From contig JAKAVV010000005.1 in the NCBI GenBank assembly GCA_021817145.1, positions 96,341-160,340 of the forward strand: a DNA stretch of 64,000 bases, given 5' to 3'. A model generated the notes under the pieces. That model worked only from the letters and a program-made list of their open reading frames with translations, was not told the DNA's origin and did not search any database. The translations under genes were made by a program, and so were the position numbers. How positions within the stretch are numbered: the stretch's first letter is position 1; the number at the start of each line of letters is the position of its first letter. This document shows, piece after piece, positions 33,525-42,300 of the stretch. The stretch is from a bacterium (GTDB lineage: Bacteria > Vulcanimicrobiota > JABDET01).

Positions 33525-34267
33525 TTTTTGGACTTTTTTCCAAGAAGAAAAAGCTTCTAACGCCTCTTGAGTCAGGAGAAAAGTTCGAACTGGAAATTCC
33601 TGGAGAGAAGCAGAGTCGTTTTCTTTATGGCAGAGTTGTAAAAGTGAGCAAGAAGAAGAATATTTTTGTTAATTTTACATCAAAAGATAAGGGAGAGAAT
33701 TTGGTTGTTGGAACAGAAGGAAAGATGACAGCATTGAAATCTGAACAGAAAATTCAATTTCAAACTAGATTTTTGCATCAGAATGAGGAGATTTTCATTT
33801 TTTCCCCTCCTGAGACCACTACCGCAGTAAAAATTTATTCTGCAACCGATCGTTTTTCTTATTCTATCTCTCTTCCTGTTCACTATCGAGCCATGGCAAG
33901 TCCTCATACCCAAAAAGGGGAAGCTATTCAGTTTGCATGGGACAGCCTCGTTTTTTCAGCGAATCTCCCTATACCAATTGGCACTTTGTTAAACCTGGAA
34001 ATCGCGCTGCCGCATTTAGATAGAGCGATTCAAATAAAAGAAAAAGTCACTGATTCCTTAAAATCGCAAAAAGATCTTAAAAAATATGATACTCGGATTT
34101 CTTTAGAGGAACTGGGAACAAGCGATAAAGAAGAGATTTTATGGTTTGTTTTGTTAAAAAGCAGTACTGACCAGCCTGCTGCAGTGAAAGGTGACAGAAA
34201 AGAGATTAGTCCTCTGGCAGACAAGGGGGCTGGAGGCCGTCTGCCGCCTTCGAAGGAGGGGCATTGA
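33521..34267 (+). CDS. YcgR/PilZ-like flagellar protein, degenerate second copy
   Basis: A 248-residue relative of the gene at 34267: both begin with a hydrophobic F-G-L-F segment followed by a Lys cluster and a PLESGEKFELEI/WLEPGQELELEL block. The PilZ half has DRFSYSISLPVHYRAM where the RRxxxR motif should be, and no DxSxxG. The last 40 residues are a hydrophilic tail. The ATG overlaps the upstream stop, and the stop overlaps the start region of the intact copy, so the three are translated together. Confidence 0.65.
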   Translation: MIFGLFSKKKKLLTPLESGEKFELEIPGEKQSRFLYGRVVKVSKKKNIFVNFTSKDKGENLVVGTEGKMTALKSEQKIQFQTRFLHQNEEIFIFSPPETTTAVKIYSATDRFSYSISLPVHYRAMASPHTQKGEAIQFAWDSLVFSANLPIPIGTLLNLEIALPHLDRAIQIKEKVTDSLKSQKDLKKYDTRISLEELGTSDKEEILWFVLLKSSTDQPAAVKGDRKEISPLADKGAGGRLPPSKEGH

Positions 34268-34953
34268 TGTTTTTTGGACTATTTGGGAAAAAAGAGGAAC
34301 CCTTCTCTAAGTGGTTAGAACCTGGACAGGAGTTGGAGCTCGAATTATCAGAAAATAATGAGAAACGAGTTTATCTGACAGATCTCATTTCAATTGGCAG
34401 CAAAAGTTTGGCACTTTCTTTTCCTTTAGGAGAAGAGAATAGAGGTGTATTTGCTCCAGGAAAAGGGGTTGATGTCCATGCTGAAATTGGTGGAAAAGTC
34501 GCTTCCTTCCATGTTTTTATTTTATCTTCTGACTCAAAAGGATTGAATCTATCTCTCCCTGAAAAGATTGAGTGGAAAGAAAAAACAGAATCCTTGCAGC
34601 AGAGAAGAAATTTTGTGCGTTTTGAAACCGCTCTTTCTGTTTTTTATGCTCCTTTTCAAGGGGTTAAAAGAGAGGGCACGACTCTTGACATCAGCGGGAA
34701 CGGGCTCAGCATGGTGAACGAGCTGGAGCTTAAATCAGGGACTATTTTACCTATCGCTCTAAAACTTCTTGATAAAGAAATAAAGTGCAAGGCAAAAGTG
34801 ATTCGGTCAAAACCTTATTCAAAGTCTATAGTCGGGCAGCAGAGATATGAAACCGCTGTCAGTTTTGTGGATATCGAAACAAAAGATCAAGACAGCATTG
34901 TGAAATACATTTTTGACAAACAGAGAGAATTAAGAAGAAGAGGGATTATCTAA
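34267..34953 (+). CDS. ycgR: YcgR-like PilZ-domain flagellar brake protein, intact motifs
   Basis: A c-di-GMP-responsive protein of the YcgR type, which in other bacteria binds the rotor/stator and slows the motor when c-di-GMP rises. The N-terminal YcgR domain (residues 1-110) is followed by PilZ with both nucleotide-binding motifs: QQRRNFVRFE (RRxxxR) and LDISGNGL (DxSxxG). Length 228 from the ATG at 34267, seven bases after AAGGAGGGG; TTG 34264 is the alternative. Its stop shares a base with the fliA ATG (TAATG). Confidence 0.85.
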   Translation: MFFGLFGKKEEPFSKWLEPGQELELELSENNEKRVYLTDLISIGSKSLALSFPLGEENRGVFAPGKGVDVHAEIGGKVASFHVFILSSDSKGLNLSLPEKIEWKEKTESLQQRRNFVRFETALSVFYAPFQGVKREGTTLDISGNGLSMVNELELKSGTILPIALKLLDKEIKCKAKVIRSKPYSKSIVGQQRYETAVSFVDIETKDQDSIVKYIFDKQRELRRRGII

Positions 34954-35729
34954 TGGATCTGCCTCTTCTCTGGAAGCAGTATAAACAGGAAAAGAGTTTA
35001 GAAGCAAAAAAACAGTTGATTACCCATTATGCTCCACAGGTTAAATTTGTGGCAGAGCGAATGGCAATCAATCTTCCTTCTCACATCGAGGTCGCGGATT
35101 TAATCAATGATGGAATTATTGGGTTGATGGATGCCATTGAGAAGTTTGATATGGAGAAGGGATTTAAATTTGAAACTTATGCAGGCTCCCGAATCCATGG
35201 GGCAATCCTTGATTCTTTAAGAGCGCTTGATTGGGTTCCTCGGAATGTAAGAAGAAAAGCGCGTGAAATTGAAGCCGTTTTTCAAAAATTGGAAAGCGAA
35301 TTAGGGCGTACTCCCACTGAAGACGAGATCGCTAAAAGTTTAAATATCAGCTTGGAAGAACTGCAGAAAGAAATGGTTTCTATCAGCGGAACTTCTATTT
35401 TTTCTCTGGATGAAATATTTTATGGAGAATCAGGGGAAGTTTCTTTAATGGAAACAATCCGAGAAATGGGGGAAGGTCCTGAAGAAGAAGCCGTCCGGAA
35501 AGAAGCAGAAAAAGTTTTACGTCAAACGATTGATGAACTTCCTGAGAAAGAGAAACTGGTTGTCTATCTTTATTATTTTGAAGAGCTCACTTTAAAAGAA
35601 ATCACTCAGGTTCTTTCTCTTTCTGAGGCAAGAATTTCTCAGCTTCATACTCAGGGGATTATCAGACTTAAAAATAAATTAAGGGTTTTATTTCAGGTAA
35701 AATTCCCCCCCCCTCTACAAAAACACTGA
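34953..35729 (+). CDS. fliA: Flagellar sigma factor FliA (sigma28)
   Basis: Alternative sigma factor for late flagellar genes. Regions sigma2 (DLINDGIIGLMDAIEKFD, FKFETYAGSRIHGAILDSLR), sigma3 (VPRNVRRKAREIE, GRTPTEDEIAKSLNIS) and sigma4 (DELPEKEKLVVYLYYFEELTLKE in parts, LSLSEARISQLHTQGI) are complete; 258 residues. It is translationally coupled to the YcgR gene. A good sigma28-type promoter lies before fliD at 45951-45977. No flgM anti-sigma gene is in the window. Confidence 0.95.
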   Translation: MDLPLLWKQYKQEKSLEAKKQLITHYAPQVKFVAERMAINLPSHIEVADLINDGIIGLMDAIEKFDMEKGFKFETYAGSRIHGAILDSLRALDWVPRNVRRKAREIEAVFQKLESELGRTPTEDEIAKSLNISLEELQKEMVSISGTSIFSLDEIFYGESGEVSLMETIREMGEGPEEEAVRKEAEKVLRQTIDELPEKEKLVVYLYYFEELTLKEITQVLSLSEARISQLHTQGIIRLKNKLRVLFQVKFPPPLQKH

Positions 35730-35730
35730 A

Positions 35731-35764
35731 ATATGGTATAATAGAGAAAAAGGAGGTGTAAGCT
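35731..35764 (+). promoter_or_regulatory. Extended -10 promoter and strong ribosome site after fliA
   Basis: TATAAT at 35737-35742 preceded by an extended-10 TG element (ATGGTATAAT); no clear -35 box. AAAGGAGGTG at 35750-35759 then leads to the GTG at 35765. It could start a separate transcript for the 35.8-42.8 kb genes. Confidence 0.5.
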
Positions 35765-36076
35765 GTGTCAACACGTGCAGTGGATCTTCAAGCTTTATTA
35801 TTTCGGCTTCAAGATGTTCAGCAAATCCAAACGACGAACCAGCAGCAGCCTCAAGTGGCTCAATCTCAGTTTACTCAGATGTTTGTGAATCAAAGCGATG
35901 TTCGAAAAGAACAGGTACAGAATTCTAACCACACAGAAGAAACAAAAATTCGAGATAAAACAGGGGGAAGAGGGGGGCAGAGAAGGCAGAGACGCCAGCA
36001 GAAACCTTCTTCTTCAGAACAGTCCGCTCCTCTAGCTTCTCCAGGATCTCCCCATAGAATTGATATTCGGGTCTGA
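35765..36076 (+). CDS. Small glutamine-rich hydrophilic protein of the flagellar cluster
   Basis: A 103-residue, strongly hydrophilic protein. The N-terminus is rich in Gln (TTNQQQPQVAQSQFTQMF) and the second half is Arg/Gly/Ser-rich (GGRGGQRRQRRQQKP). It resembles in length, composition and position the small unnamed proteins that follow sigD in clostridial flagellar operons. Function unknown. GTG start behind AAAGGAGGTG; its stop shares one base with the next ATG. Confidence 0.7.
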   Translation: MSTRAVDLQALLFRLQDVQQIQTTNQQQPQVAQSQFTQMFVNQSDVRKEQVQNSNHTEETKIRDKTGGRGGQRRQRRQQKPSSSEQSAPLASPGSPHRIDIRV

Positions 36077-37158
36077 TGATACAACTGAATGCTCTCCCAA
36101 TTATTGCTCAAGATAATCTTCAAATTCAGGAGATTTTGGCTCCTTCTTCCATTCTAAAGGTTTCAGTTGTCGGGTTGGCGGGTGACAAAGCTATTTTAGC
36201 TATTGGTGGAAAAGAGGTTTTAGCAGATTCCAGCAAAGTTCCATTAACAGCAGGGGAGGTTCTAACAGTTGAAGTTCAAAAAAGCGGGGATCAGATAGAA
36301 TTGAAGATTCTTTCTTCAAGTTTCCCTAAATCCGAATCGAAGCCAGCTTCTCTCTCTGAACCCCCTCAAATTATAGGCGCTGAACTTCAAAGTCATTCTC
36401 CTTCTCTTCAAGCAGAAACTTTCTTGCAATCTCTAGGGCTGCCTTTAGATCCTGAACTGCTAAATCCTTTAAAATTATTTTTTCAATCTATCCTACAGCA
36501 GCAAATTCCTCAGGAGAACCTCCCTTTTAAAGTGCTGCAGGCAGGTGATAATCCTGCTGCTCTTGCAGAAGTTTTGCCTCAAGTTGCAGATGCGCTGGCA
36601 TCAACTCCTGAATCAAAACTAGTATCGCTGGCAGAAAAACTTTCCTCTGCCAATGGGAAAATCTCTTTTGAAGAGATTCAAAATTTTGCCGCTTCAATTC
36701 AGCATTCTGCAAGCGCAGTTTCATCTTTTTCTCAATCTCATCAAATTGGAAATGCTGTCCAGGCTAATCAAAATCCTTCTTCTATTTTTATTCCCATTCC
36801 CTTTACCCTGGATGGTAAAAGTTGGATTGGGTACTTGGAAATAGAATCTGATGATTTAGAACAATTTGGGAAGAAATTGCAAGAAGGGAGTTTTACTCTA
36901 AAATTTACGGTAACCATGAAAAACCTCGGATCGGTTCAAGTAAAAGTTGCAGCAGTAAGAAAAAAAATGGAAACTATTTTTTTTGTGAGAGGAGGAGAAG
37001 AAAAACTCTTCATCGAAAATCATATTGATAAATTGTTGGATCGTCTGAGATCCTTACCTTTTGCCTCTGAAAAGGTAAGGGTTAAAGACACAGGGGAGCA
37101 GAAAAAAGGGGTCAATTCTTTTTTATTCAAGAAAACCCCGGTAGATGTCAAGGTTTGA
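36076..37158 (+). CDS. FliK-like protein (YlqG type) paired with an FlhB-tail protein
   Basis: A 360-residue protein with an N-terminal beta-rich part (residues 1-90), a Ser/Gln-rich middle, and a C-terminal domain (about 240-345, beginning FIPIPFTLDGKSWIGYLEIE) that resembles the FliK C-terminal export-switch domain. In Firmicutes the same pair, a FliK-like protein followed by a truncated FlhB homologue (ylqG-ylqH), occurs. It may modulate export switching. The ATG overlaps the previous stop by one base. Confidence 0.65.
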   Translation: MIQLNALPIIAQDNLQIQEILAPSSILKVSVVGLAGDKAILAIGGKEVLADSSKVPLTAGEVLTVEVQKSGDQIELKILSSSFPKSESKPASLSEPPQIIGAELQSHSPSLQAETFLQSLGLPLDPELLNPLKLFFQSILQQQIPQENLPFKVLQAGDNPAALAEVLPQVADALASTPESKLVSLAEKLSSANGKISFEEIQNFAASIQHSASAVSSFSQSHQIGNAVQANQNPSSIFIPIPFTLDGKSWIGYLEIESDDLEQFGKKLQEGSFTLKFTVTMKNLGSVQVKVAAVRKKMETIFFVRGGEEKLFIENHIDKLLDRLRSLPFASEKVRVKDTGEQKKGVNSFLFKKTPVDVKV

Positions 37159-37194
37159 GTTGTGTAAACGGGAGAAGCAGTTAGGGTTGGGAGT

Positions 37195-37482
37195 GTGAAA
37201 ACGACGACAAAACAGAGAAAAGCGGCAGCATTGGGATATGATGCGGAAAAAGACCTGGCTCCGCGCGTTTTAGCTTCGGGTAAAGGTAGAGTCTCTGAAA
37301 AGATTCTTGAAATTGCTAAAGAACACAATATTCCCATTCATGAAGATCCAGATCTTGTCGATCTTTTAGCCTCTCTTAATATTGGTGAGACGATTCCTCC
37401 TGAATTATATAAACTTGTTGCTGAAATCATCACTTATCTGTATGAAATTGATGGAGATTTTAAGATGGTAAAGAAGAAGTGA
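37195..37482 (+). CDS. FlhB C-terminal-domain homologue (FlhX/YlqH type)
   Basis: A 95-residue protein equivalent to the part of FlhB after the cleavage site: PRVLASGKGRVSEKILEIAK, a ...HEDPDLVDLLASLNIGETIP block, and LYKLVAEIITYLYEI, with no membrane helices and no NP-x-H site. In other bacteria such proteins can substitute for the FlhB C-terminal fragment. This is of interest because FlhB at 29031 carries an altered cleavage motif. GTG start at 37195. Confidence 0.88.
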   Translation: MKTTTKQRKAAALGYDAEKDLAPRVLASGKGRVSEKILEIAKEHNIPIHEDPDLVDLLASLNIGETIPPELYKLVAEIITYLYEIDGDFKMVKKK

Positions 37483-37496
37483 GAAAGGAGGAGGGT

Positions 37497-38402
37497 ATGG
37501 GGACACCAGCAGAAAATAAGATTTTGCTTCTTTTAAAACAGGGGAAAAGAGAAGATGAAAATGAAGCGAATCGCCTTTTAAAAATTTTAAGGGGACGAAC
37601 AAAAACTTCTCCATTTACTCCTTTGCCAAAGCCTGAGGTAGAGCCTCCTGCTCCAGCAGAAGTTCTTTCTCTTCCAGGACTTTCCGCTCTCCACCTCTTT
37701 TCGTACCTAAAAGAAGAAACAAGAAATAGCCTGGATGTTTATTTTCAGAATAAACAAGATGGATGGCTCCGTTATTTTTTAGCGATTCAACCTCTTGCCG
37801 CAACAGAAGTTGCAGGGCTTCCTCATCTGTCGATCAATCAAGAGATGAAAGAGTATCAGGACAAGCTTCGCTCTTTTCTACACAGACTTTTAATTCAGTG
37901 GAGATTGAAAAAGCCTATTGTTCCCGAGCAGCTTAAGCTGCCGGAATTGGATGAGATGTTGATTCATTTAATCGGGAAATTGAAGATTTTAGTTCAGCAG
38001 GGACGATTCCAGCAGATCAGCACGTTGGATTCTTGCGATAAAAGATTAACGTTTTTATGTATCTTGAAACCTGAGGGTTTTAATGCCCCCTCTAAATTCC
38101 TTCAGAAAAGCGAAGGAACTCTTCTAGCTCATCTTGCTTTTCTTGTGGCTGTGATGGCTCAGGAGGTTGTTATCTTAAAACCAGGGCAGCTGAAAGAAGC
38201 GATTGCTATAGGGGAATCCTTGCAGAAAATCAGAGAAAATCTAACGGTTTTCGTTCATCGAATGGCTGTGCGCTCTCAGTTTGGGCAGGTTGAGCCTGAC
38301 GGGAAGTTTCAATTAGCAGGAGTCATTGAAAGATTTTTCGAGTCGCTGAATTTTCTTTTTAAATCCGAAGAAAAATTTGATGCCAGTGGCAAAGGGGGAT
38401 AA
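37497..38402 (+). CDS. Uncharacterised helical protein of the flagellar cluster
   Basis: Not recognised. About 301 residues, mostly predicted helical and soluble, with a Pro-rich linker at about 45-65. Its first 18 residues (MGTPAENKILLLLKQGKR) resemble the start of the DUF11 protein two genes downstream (MGIASANRLLQLLKRGDR): M-G, N, L, L-L-K, G and R are shared. The frame opens at GTG 37479, but AAAGGAGGA at 37484-37492 points to ATG 37497. It ends in a one-base overlap region with the ATPase gene (TAATG). Confidence 0.75.
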   Translation: MGTPAENKILLLLKQGKREDENEANRLLKILRGRTKTSPFTPLPKPEVEPPAPAEVLSLPGLSALHLFSYLKEETRNSLDVYFQNKQDGWLRYFLAIQPLAATEVAGLPHLSINQEMKEYQDKLRSFLHRLLIQWRLKKPIVPEQLKLPELDEMLIHLIGKLKILVQQGRFQQISTLDSCDKRLTFLCILKPEGFNAPSKFLQKSEGTLLAHLAFLVAVMAQEVVILKPGQLKEAIAIGESLQKIRENLTVFVHRMAVRSQFGQVEPDGKFQLAGVIERFFESLNFLFKSEEKFDASGKGG

Positions 38403-39364
38403 TGATGGATTATTTTGAAGTTTTGGGTCTCCAAAAAGAGCCATTTATGGATACAGCCGATCCTTATTTTTTTCATGCGGCTCCTGATCGGGAAGAGATT
38501 TTGACTCATTTGGAAGTGGCGGTTCGAGTGGGAAGAGGACTTGCCTGTGTGTTTGGAGAGGTTGGGAGCGGAAAAACAACATTGGCTCAAACATTAGAAC
38601 AAAATCTGCTTCAAGATGAGAGTTTTGTTTTGAGGAAGGTTTTTGACCCATCCTTTTCTTCTGAGTACTTATTTTTAACACAGATAGCTATGGTTTTTGA
38701 AATAGAAAGAACTCCTGGCACCATTCTTGAGCTTAAAAATTCGATTAAAAATTATTTATTCAAGAAAGGGGTTGAAGAGGGAAAAACAATTCTTCTGATT
38801 ATTGATGAGGCTCAAAAATTAACTCTTCAAAATCTGGAAACTCTGCGCATTTTATTGAATTATCAAGCCCCTAATAGAAAACTGCTGAATATCATTTTAT
38901 TTGGGCAGCCTGAATTGATGGAACAGATGCGTCAGATGCCTAACCTGACAGATCGCATTACTTCACTCTTCTTCCTTTCTCCCCTGGATCGAATTGGAAC
39001 TCATGACCTGATTCGATTTAGACTGAAACAGGCCGGACTGCCTGATGACAGGGAGCTTTTTAGTGAAGAAGCAAAGGATCGAATTTATGATTACTGCAAA
39101 GGAAATGTTCGCAAAGTTGTGAACCTGTGTCATGACCTAATTGAAGAGCTGGTCATTCGAGAAAGAAACGTGGTAACTTTGGAGATGGTCGAAAAAGCCA
39201 TTGGCAAGAAAGAACAAATTCAGAAGCTGTTCCAAAAAGAGAGTGTGGGTGGAAATGGTAAAATGTCTGATTCGCAAAATGGATCAAGTATTTCAAGGAT
39301 TCCACAGAAATCTGTAAAGATTTCAGGATTTATCGAAAAACTGCTGGATAAAATTTGGAACTAA
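38402..39364 (+). CDS. ExeA/TniB-like AAA+ ATPase
   Basis: A 320-residue ATPase of the ExeA/GspA type. The N-terminus YFEVLGLQKEPFMDTADPYFF is characteristic (in two parts: YFEVLGLQKEPF, DTADPYFF); Walker A is GEVGSGKTT (about residues 50-58), Walker B LLIIDEAQ (about 135-142), and sensor-like FGQPEL follows. There is no transmembrane helix and no peptidoglycan-binding domain, both found in ExeA. It lies between the helical protein and the DUF11 protein and overlaps its upstream neighbour, so it probably works on them. Exact role unknown. Confidence 0.85.
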   Translation: MMDYFEVLGLQKEPFMDTADPYFFHAAPDREEILTHLEVAVRVGRGLACVFGEVGSGKTTLAQTLEQNLLQDESFVLRKVFDPSFSSEYLFLTQIAMVFEIERTPGTILELKNSIKNYLFKKGVEEGKTILLIIDEAQKLTLQNLETLRILLNYQAPNRKLLNIILFGQPELMEQMRQMPNLTDRITSLFFLSPLDRIGTHDLIRFRLKQAGLPDDRELFSEEAKDRIYDYCKGNVRKVVNLCHDLIEELVIRERNVVTLEMVEKAIGKKEQIQKLFQKESVGGNGKMSDSQNGSSISRIPQKSVKISGFIEKLLDKIWN

Positions 39365-39386
39365 TTTGATTTTAAAGGAGGGGAAT

Positions 39387-42300
39387 ATGGGTATTGCGAG
39401 CGCAAATCGTTTGTTGCAGTTATTAAAACGTGGGGACAGGACAGAAGTTGCCCCTGCGGAAAGAATTGCCGATCCGCCTTCAAATAACGGAAAATCTCTT
39501 GGGAATCCGAATGATGATCTGAAGAAACGCGCGAGTGAAATAAATCCGTCCCCACTCGAATTGAAAGATCTTGAGCGAGAAAATCTTTACCCTCTTGAAA
39601 CTGCTTATGAGGGAGAAGTTAAACCTGGAGGATTAATTCGACTTTATGCCTTTTTAAAAAACATGACGAATGAGAATTGGGATGAAGTTTTTCTGCGGCT
39701 AGAAAATTCTCAGGAACTTCATTATGTTCTAGGAACTACTTTTTGCGATGGGGAAAATATACCGGATCAAGGAGGCACTTCTCCTGTTTTATCCAGTGAA
39801 GGTGTTTCCTTGAAAAAATTTCCACCTGATGGGAAGAGAAAAATTGCTGTCCAGATGGAAATTGACTCTGCTGCCCCTGAAAATTCTTGTATTGAAACGT
39901 CCTTTTTTCTTAAAAAAAGGGGGGAAGCCTTATTTAAGCAGCAGGGGAGTCTGTTATTAAAAGGGGATTTACAATTTTCCAAATCGGATTGCTCTCTTTT
40001 CTCTGAAGCCAAGGAAACCATTAAACCTGGCGAAGTTATCTCTTGCGCAGTTACTCTTTTTAACCCAGGGCAGGTTGAAATAACCAGGGTTTCTGTTCTT
40101 TTAAAATCTTCTGCGCATCTCGCTTATATTCCGGGAAGCGCTGTGATTGACGACAGACCGATTCTAGACCCAGTTTCAGGAGAGCTTTTGTTCTCTCAAC
40201 AAGGGCTTTATCTTGCTTCTCTTCGTCCAAAAGAAAAAAGAACTTTAAAATTTCAAGTAAAAGCGGATTTTCCTCTTGACTGTGGAGAAATTGTTTCAAT
40301 TTCAGGAGGAATTCAATCTGATCAAAGCAGTCTCCTGGAGTTGGATCCCCTTAAATTTATCGTCCAGTCCTCTCCCGAATTTTCAACAGGAAAGAACACA
40401 TTGATTCGATCTCTTGTTGATAAAGAAGTTAATGCCACTGAGCTTATTCCTTATGTTATTCAGTATCAGAATTCTGGAGATGCAAATGCGTATGGAACTG
40501 TCATCCGAATCGAATCTTCCCCTTCTTTGGAGCTTGTGCCAGGTTCTCTGCGTATTGAAGAAAATCAAGTTTCTCAAGAAACTCTTCTTTTTTCTAAAGG
40601 AATTTCTTTGGGAACAATAAAACCAGGGCAAATTGGAAAGATCGCTTTTCAGATGAGAATTAAAACCCCTATTGAGAATGGAACAGATGCTGCTGTTAAA
40701 GGGATACTCTCTTTTCTAAAAGGGGACGATTTGGAAATTCCGCAAGTAACCCATAAGATTACAGCAAAACCATTTTTTGCCGATCCTAAACTAAACTGGA
40801 TTGAAGTCCATCCCAAAGGTGATGTGAAACCAGGCGATCTTTTAACTTATACTTTATGTTTGAGAAACTCTGGAGAAGCGCTGCATGCTTATCAAACCAG
40901 GGTTCGCTGTCTGATTCCTCCTGAATTGACTTGTATTCCAGGAACTCTTTCTATCAATGGAGTTAAATCTAAAAAAGAAGTTTCCACCCTTATTTCAGAA
41001 GAGGGGCTTGAACTTGGACAGGTCAAATTTGGAGAAAATCAGGAGATCAGTTTTCAAGCTTCTGTGAAATCCCCTCTAGACAATGGGATAGTTTTAGAAG
41101 TTGGCGGTGAAATTAAGGCGCAGGATATTGATGTTTATCGGATTCTCCCTTCAAAAAGCGAGGTTCATGCAAAGCCTGACTTCTCTCAGGGGATCAATAA
41201 TTTTGTAGATGTTCGGCCTGGGAAAGAAGCTTCTCCTGGAGAAGTGCTGACTTACACGATTCACTGCAAAAATGCGGGGCTTGTTCATGCAAAGAATATT
41301 GCGATTTTCGCCGATCTTCCTGAACATACTCAATATATTCCAAATAAAATGAAAAGAAATGGAATTCCTGTTCCTGACGAAGAGAAAAATTCCCCGCTCT
41401 TTATGCCTGAAGGATTTAATTTGGGCCCCTTAAAGGTAGGGGATCAGGAATTTATCACTTTTCAAGTAAAAGTAAACTCTCCTCTTGAAGTTGGAACAAT
41501 CCTTCGTGGGAAAGTTCGGATTATCCCTGACAAATTAGCCACCTATATTTTAGAAATCCCCCCTGTTTCGGTCTGTTCCTCTCCTGATTTTTCCAATCCA
41601 GATACGAATTTCATGGAAGCATTCCCTGACACCCCTATTCCTCCAGGACAAATGGTAACGTATGTCCTTTATTATCGAAATGTTGGAAACGATGATGCAA
41701 AAGGAATTATTTTGAAGGCAGGGTGTCCTCTAAAAGCTAACTACGTGAAAGGCTCCACCCGTTTAAATGGAATTCCTGTCCCAGATCTCCAGGGGACAAG
41801 TCCTTTATTTGGGAAAGGTTTAAGGGTTGAGGATGTAAAATGGAATCGTTCGGGAAACATTTCTTATCAGGTTGTGGCTCTTGAAAATATTGAACCTGGC
41901 GCCATTCTCGAAAATTCTGGAAGCATTGAATGGAATGGAAGAAGTTTTAAAACGAATGCGGTTAAGAATTCTATTATTTCATTGGTGGATTTTTCAAATA
42001 AAAAGTACAACCATTTGTCAGTTTCTGTTCCTGGAGATGTGGCGCCTGGGATGTTATTGACTTACACTTTCAGATTTAAAAATGAGGGGACTGTTTCAGC
42101 CAATGGAGTAACAGCGAAAATGCATCTTTCCCCCCATTTGCAGTATGTTTCTAATTCAACGATTGTGAATGGGCAGCCAGCCAGCGATCAGTTTGGAAAA
42201 AGTCCTGTTTTGCAGAACGATGGGCTTGCTGTTGGAAACGTTTATCCTGGACAAGCTGAAGAAATCAGTTTAAGATGCGTTGTTGAAACCCCTCTTGATC

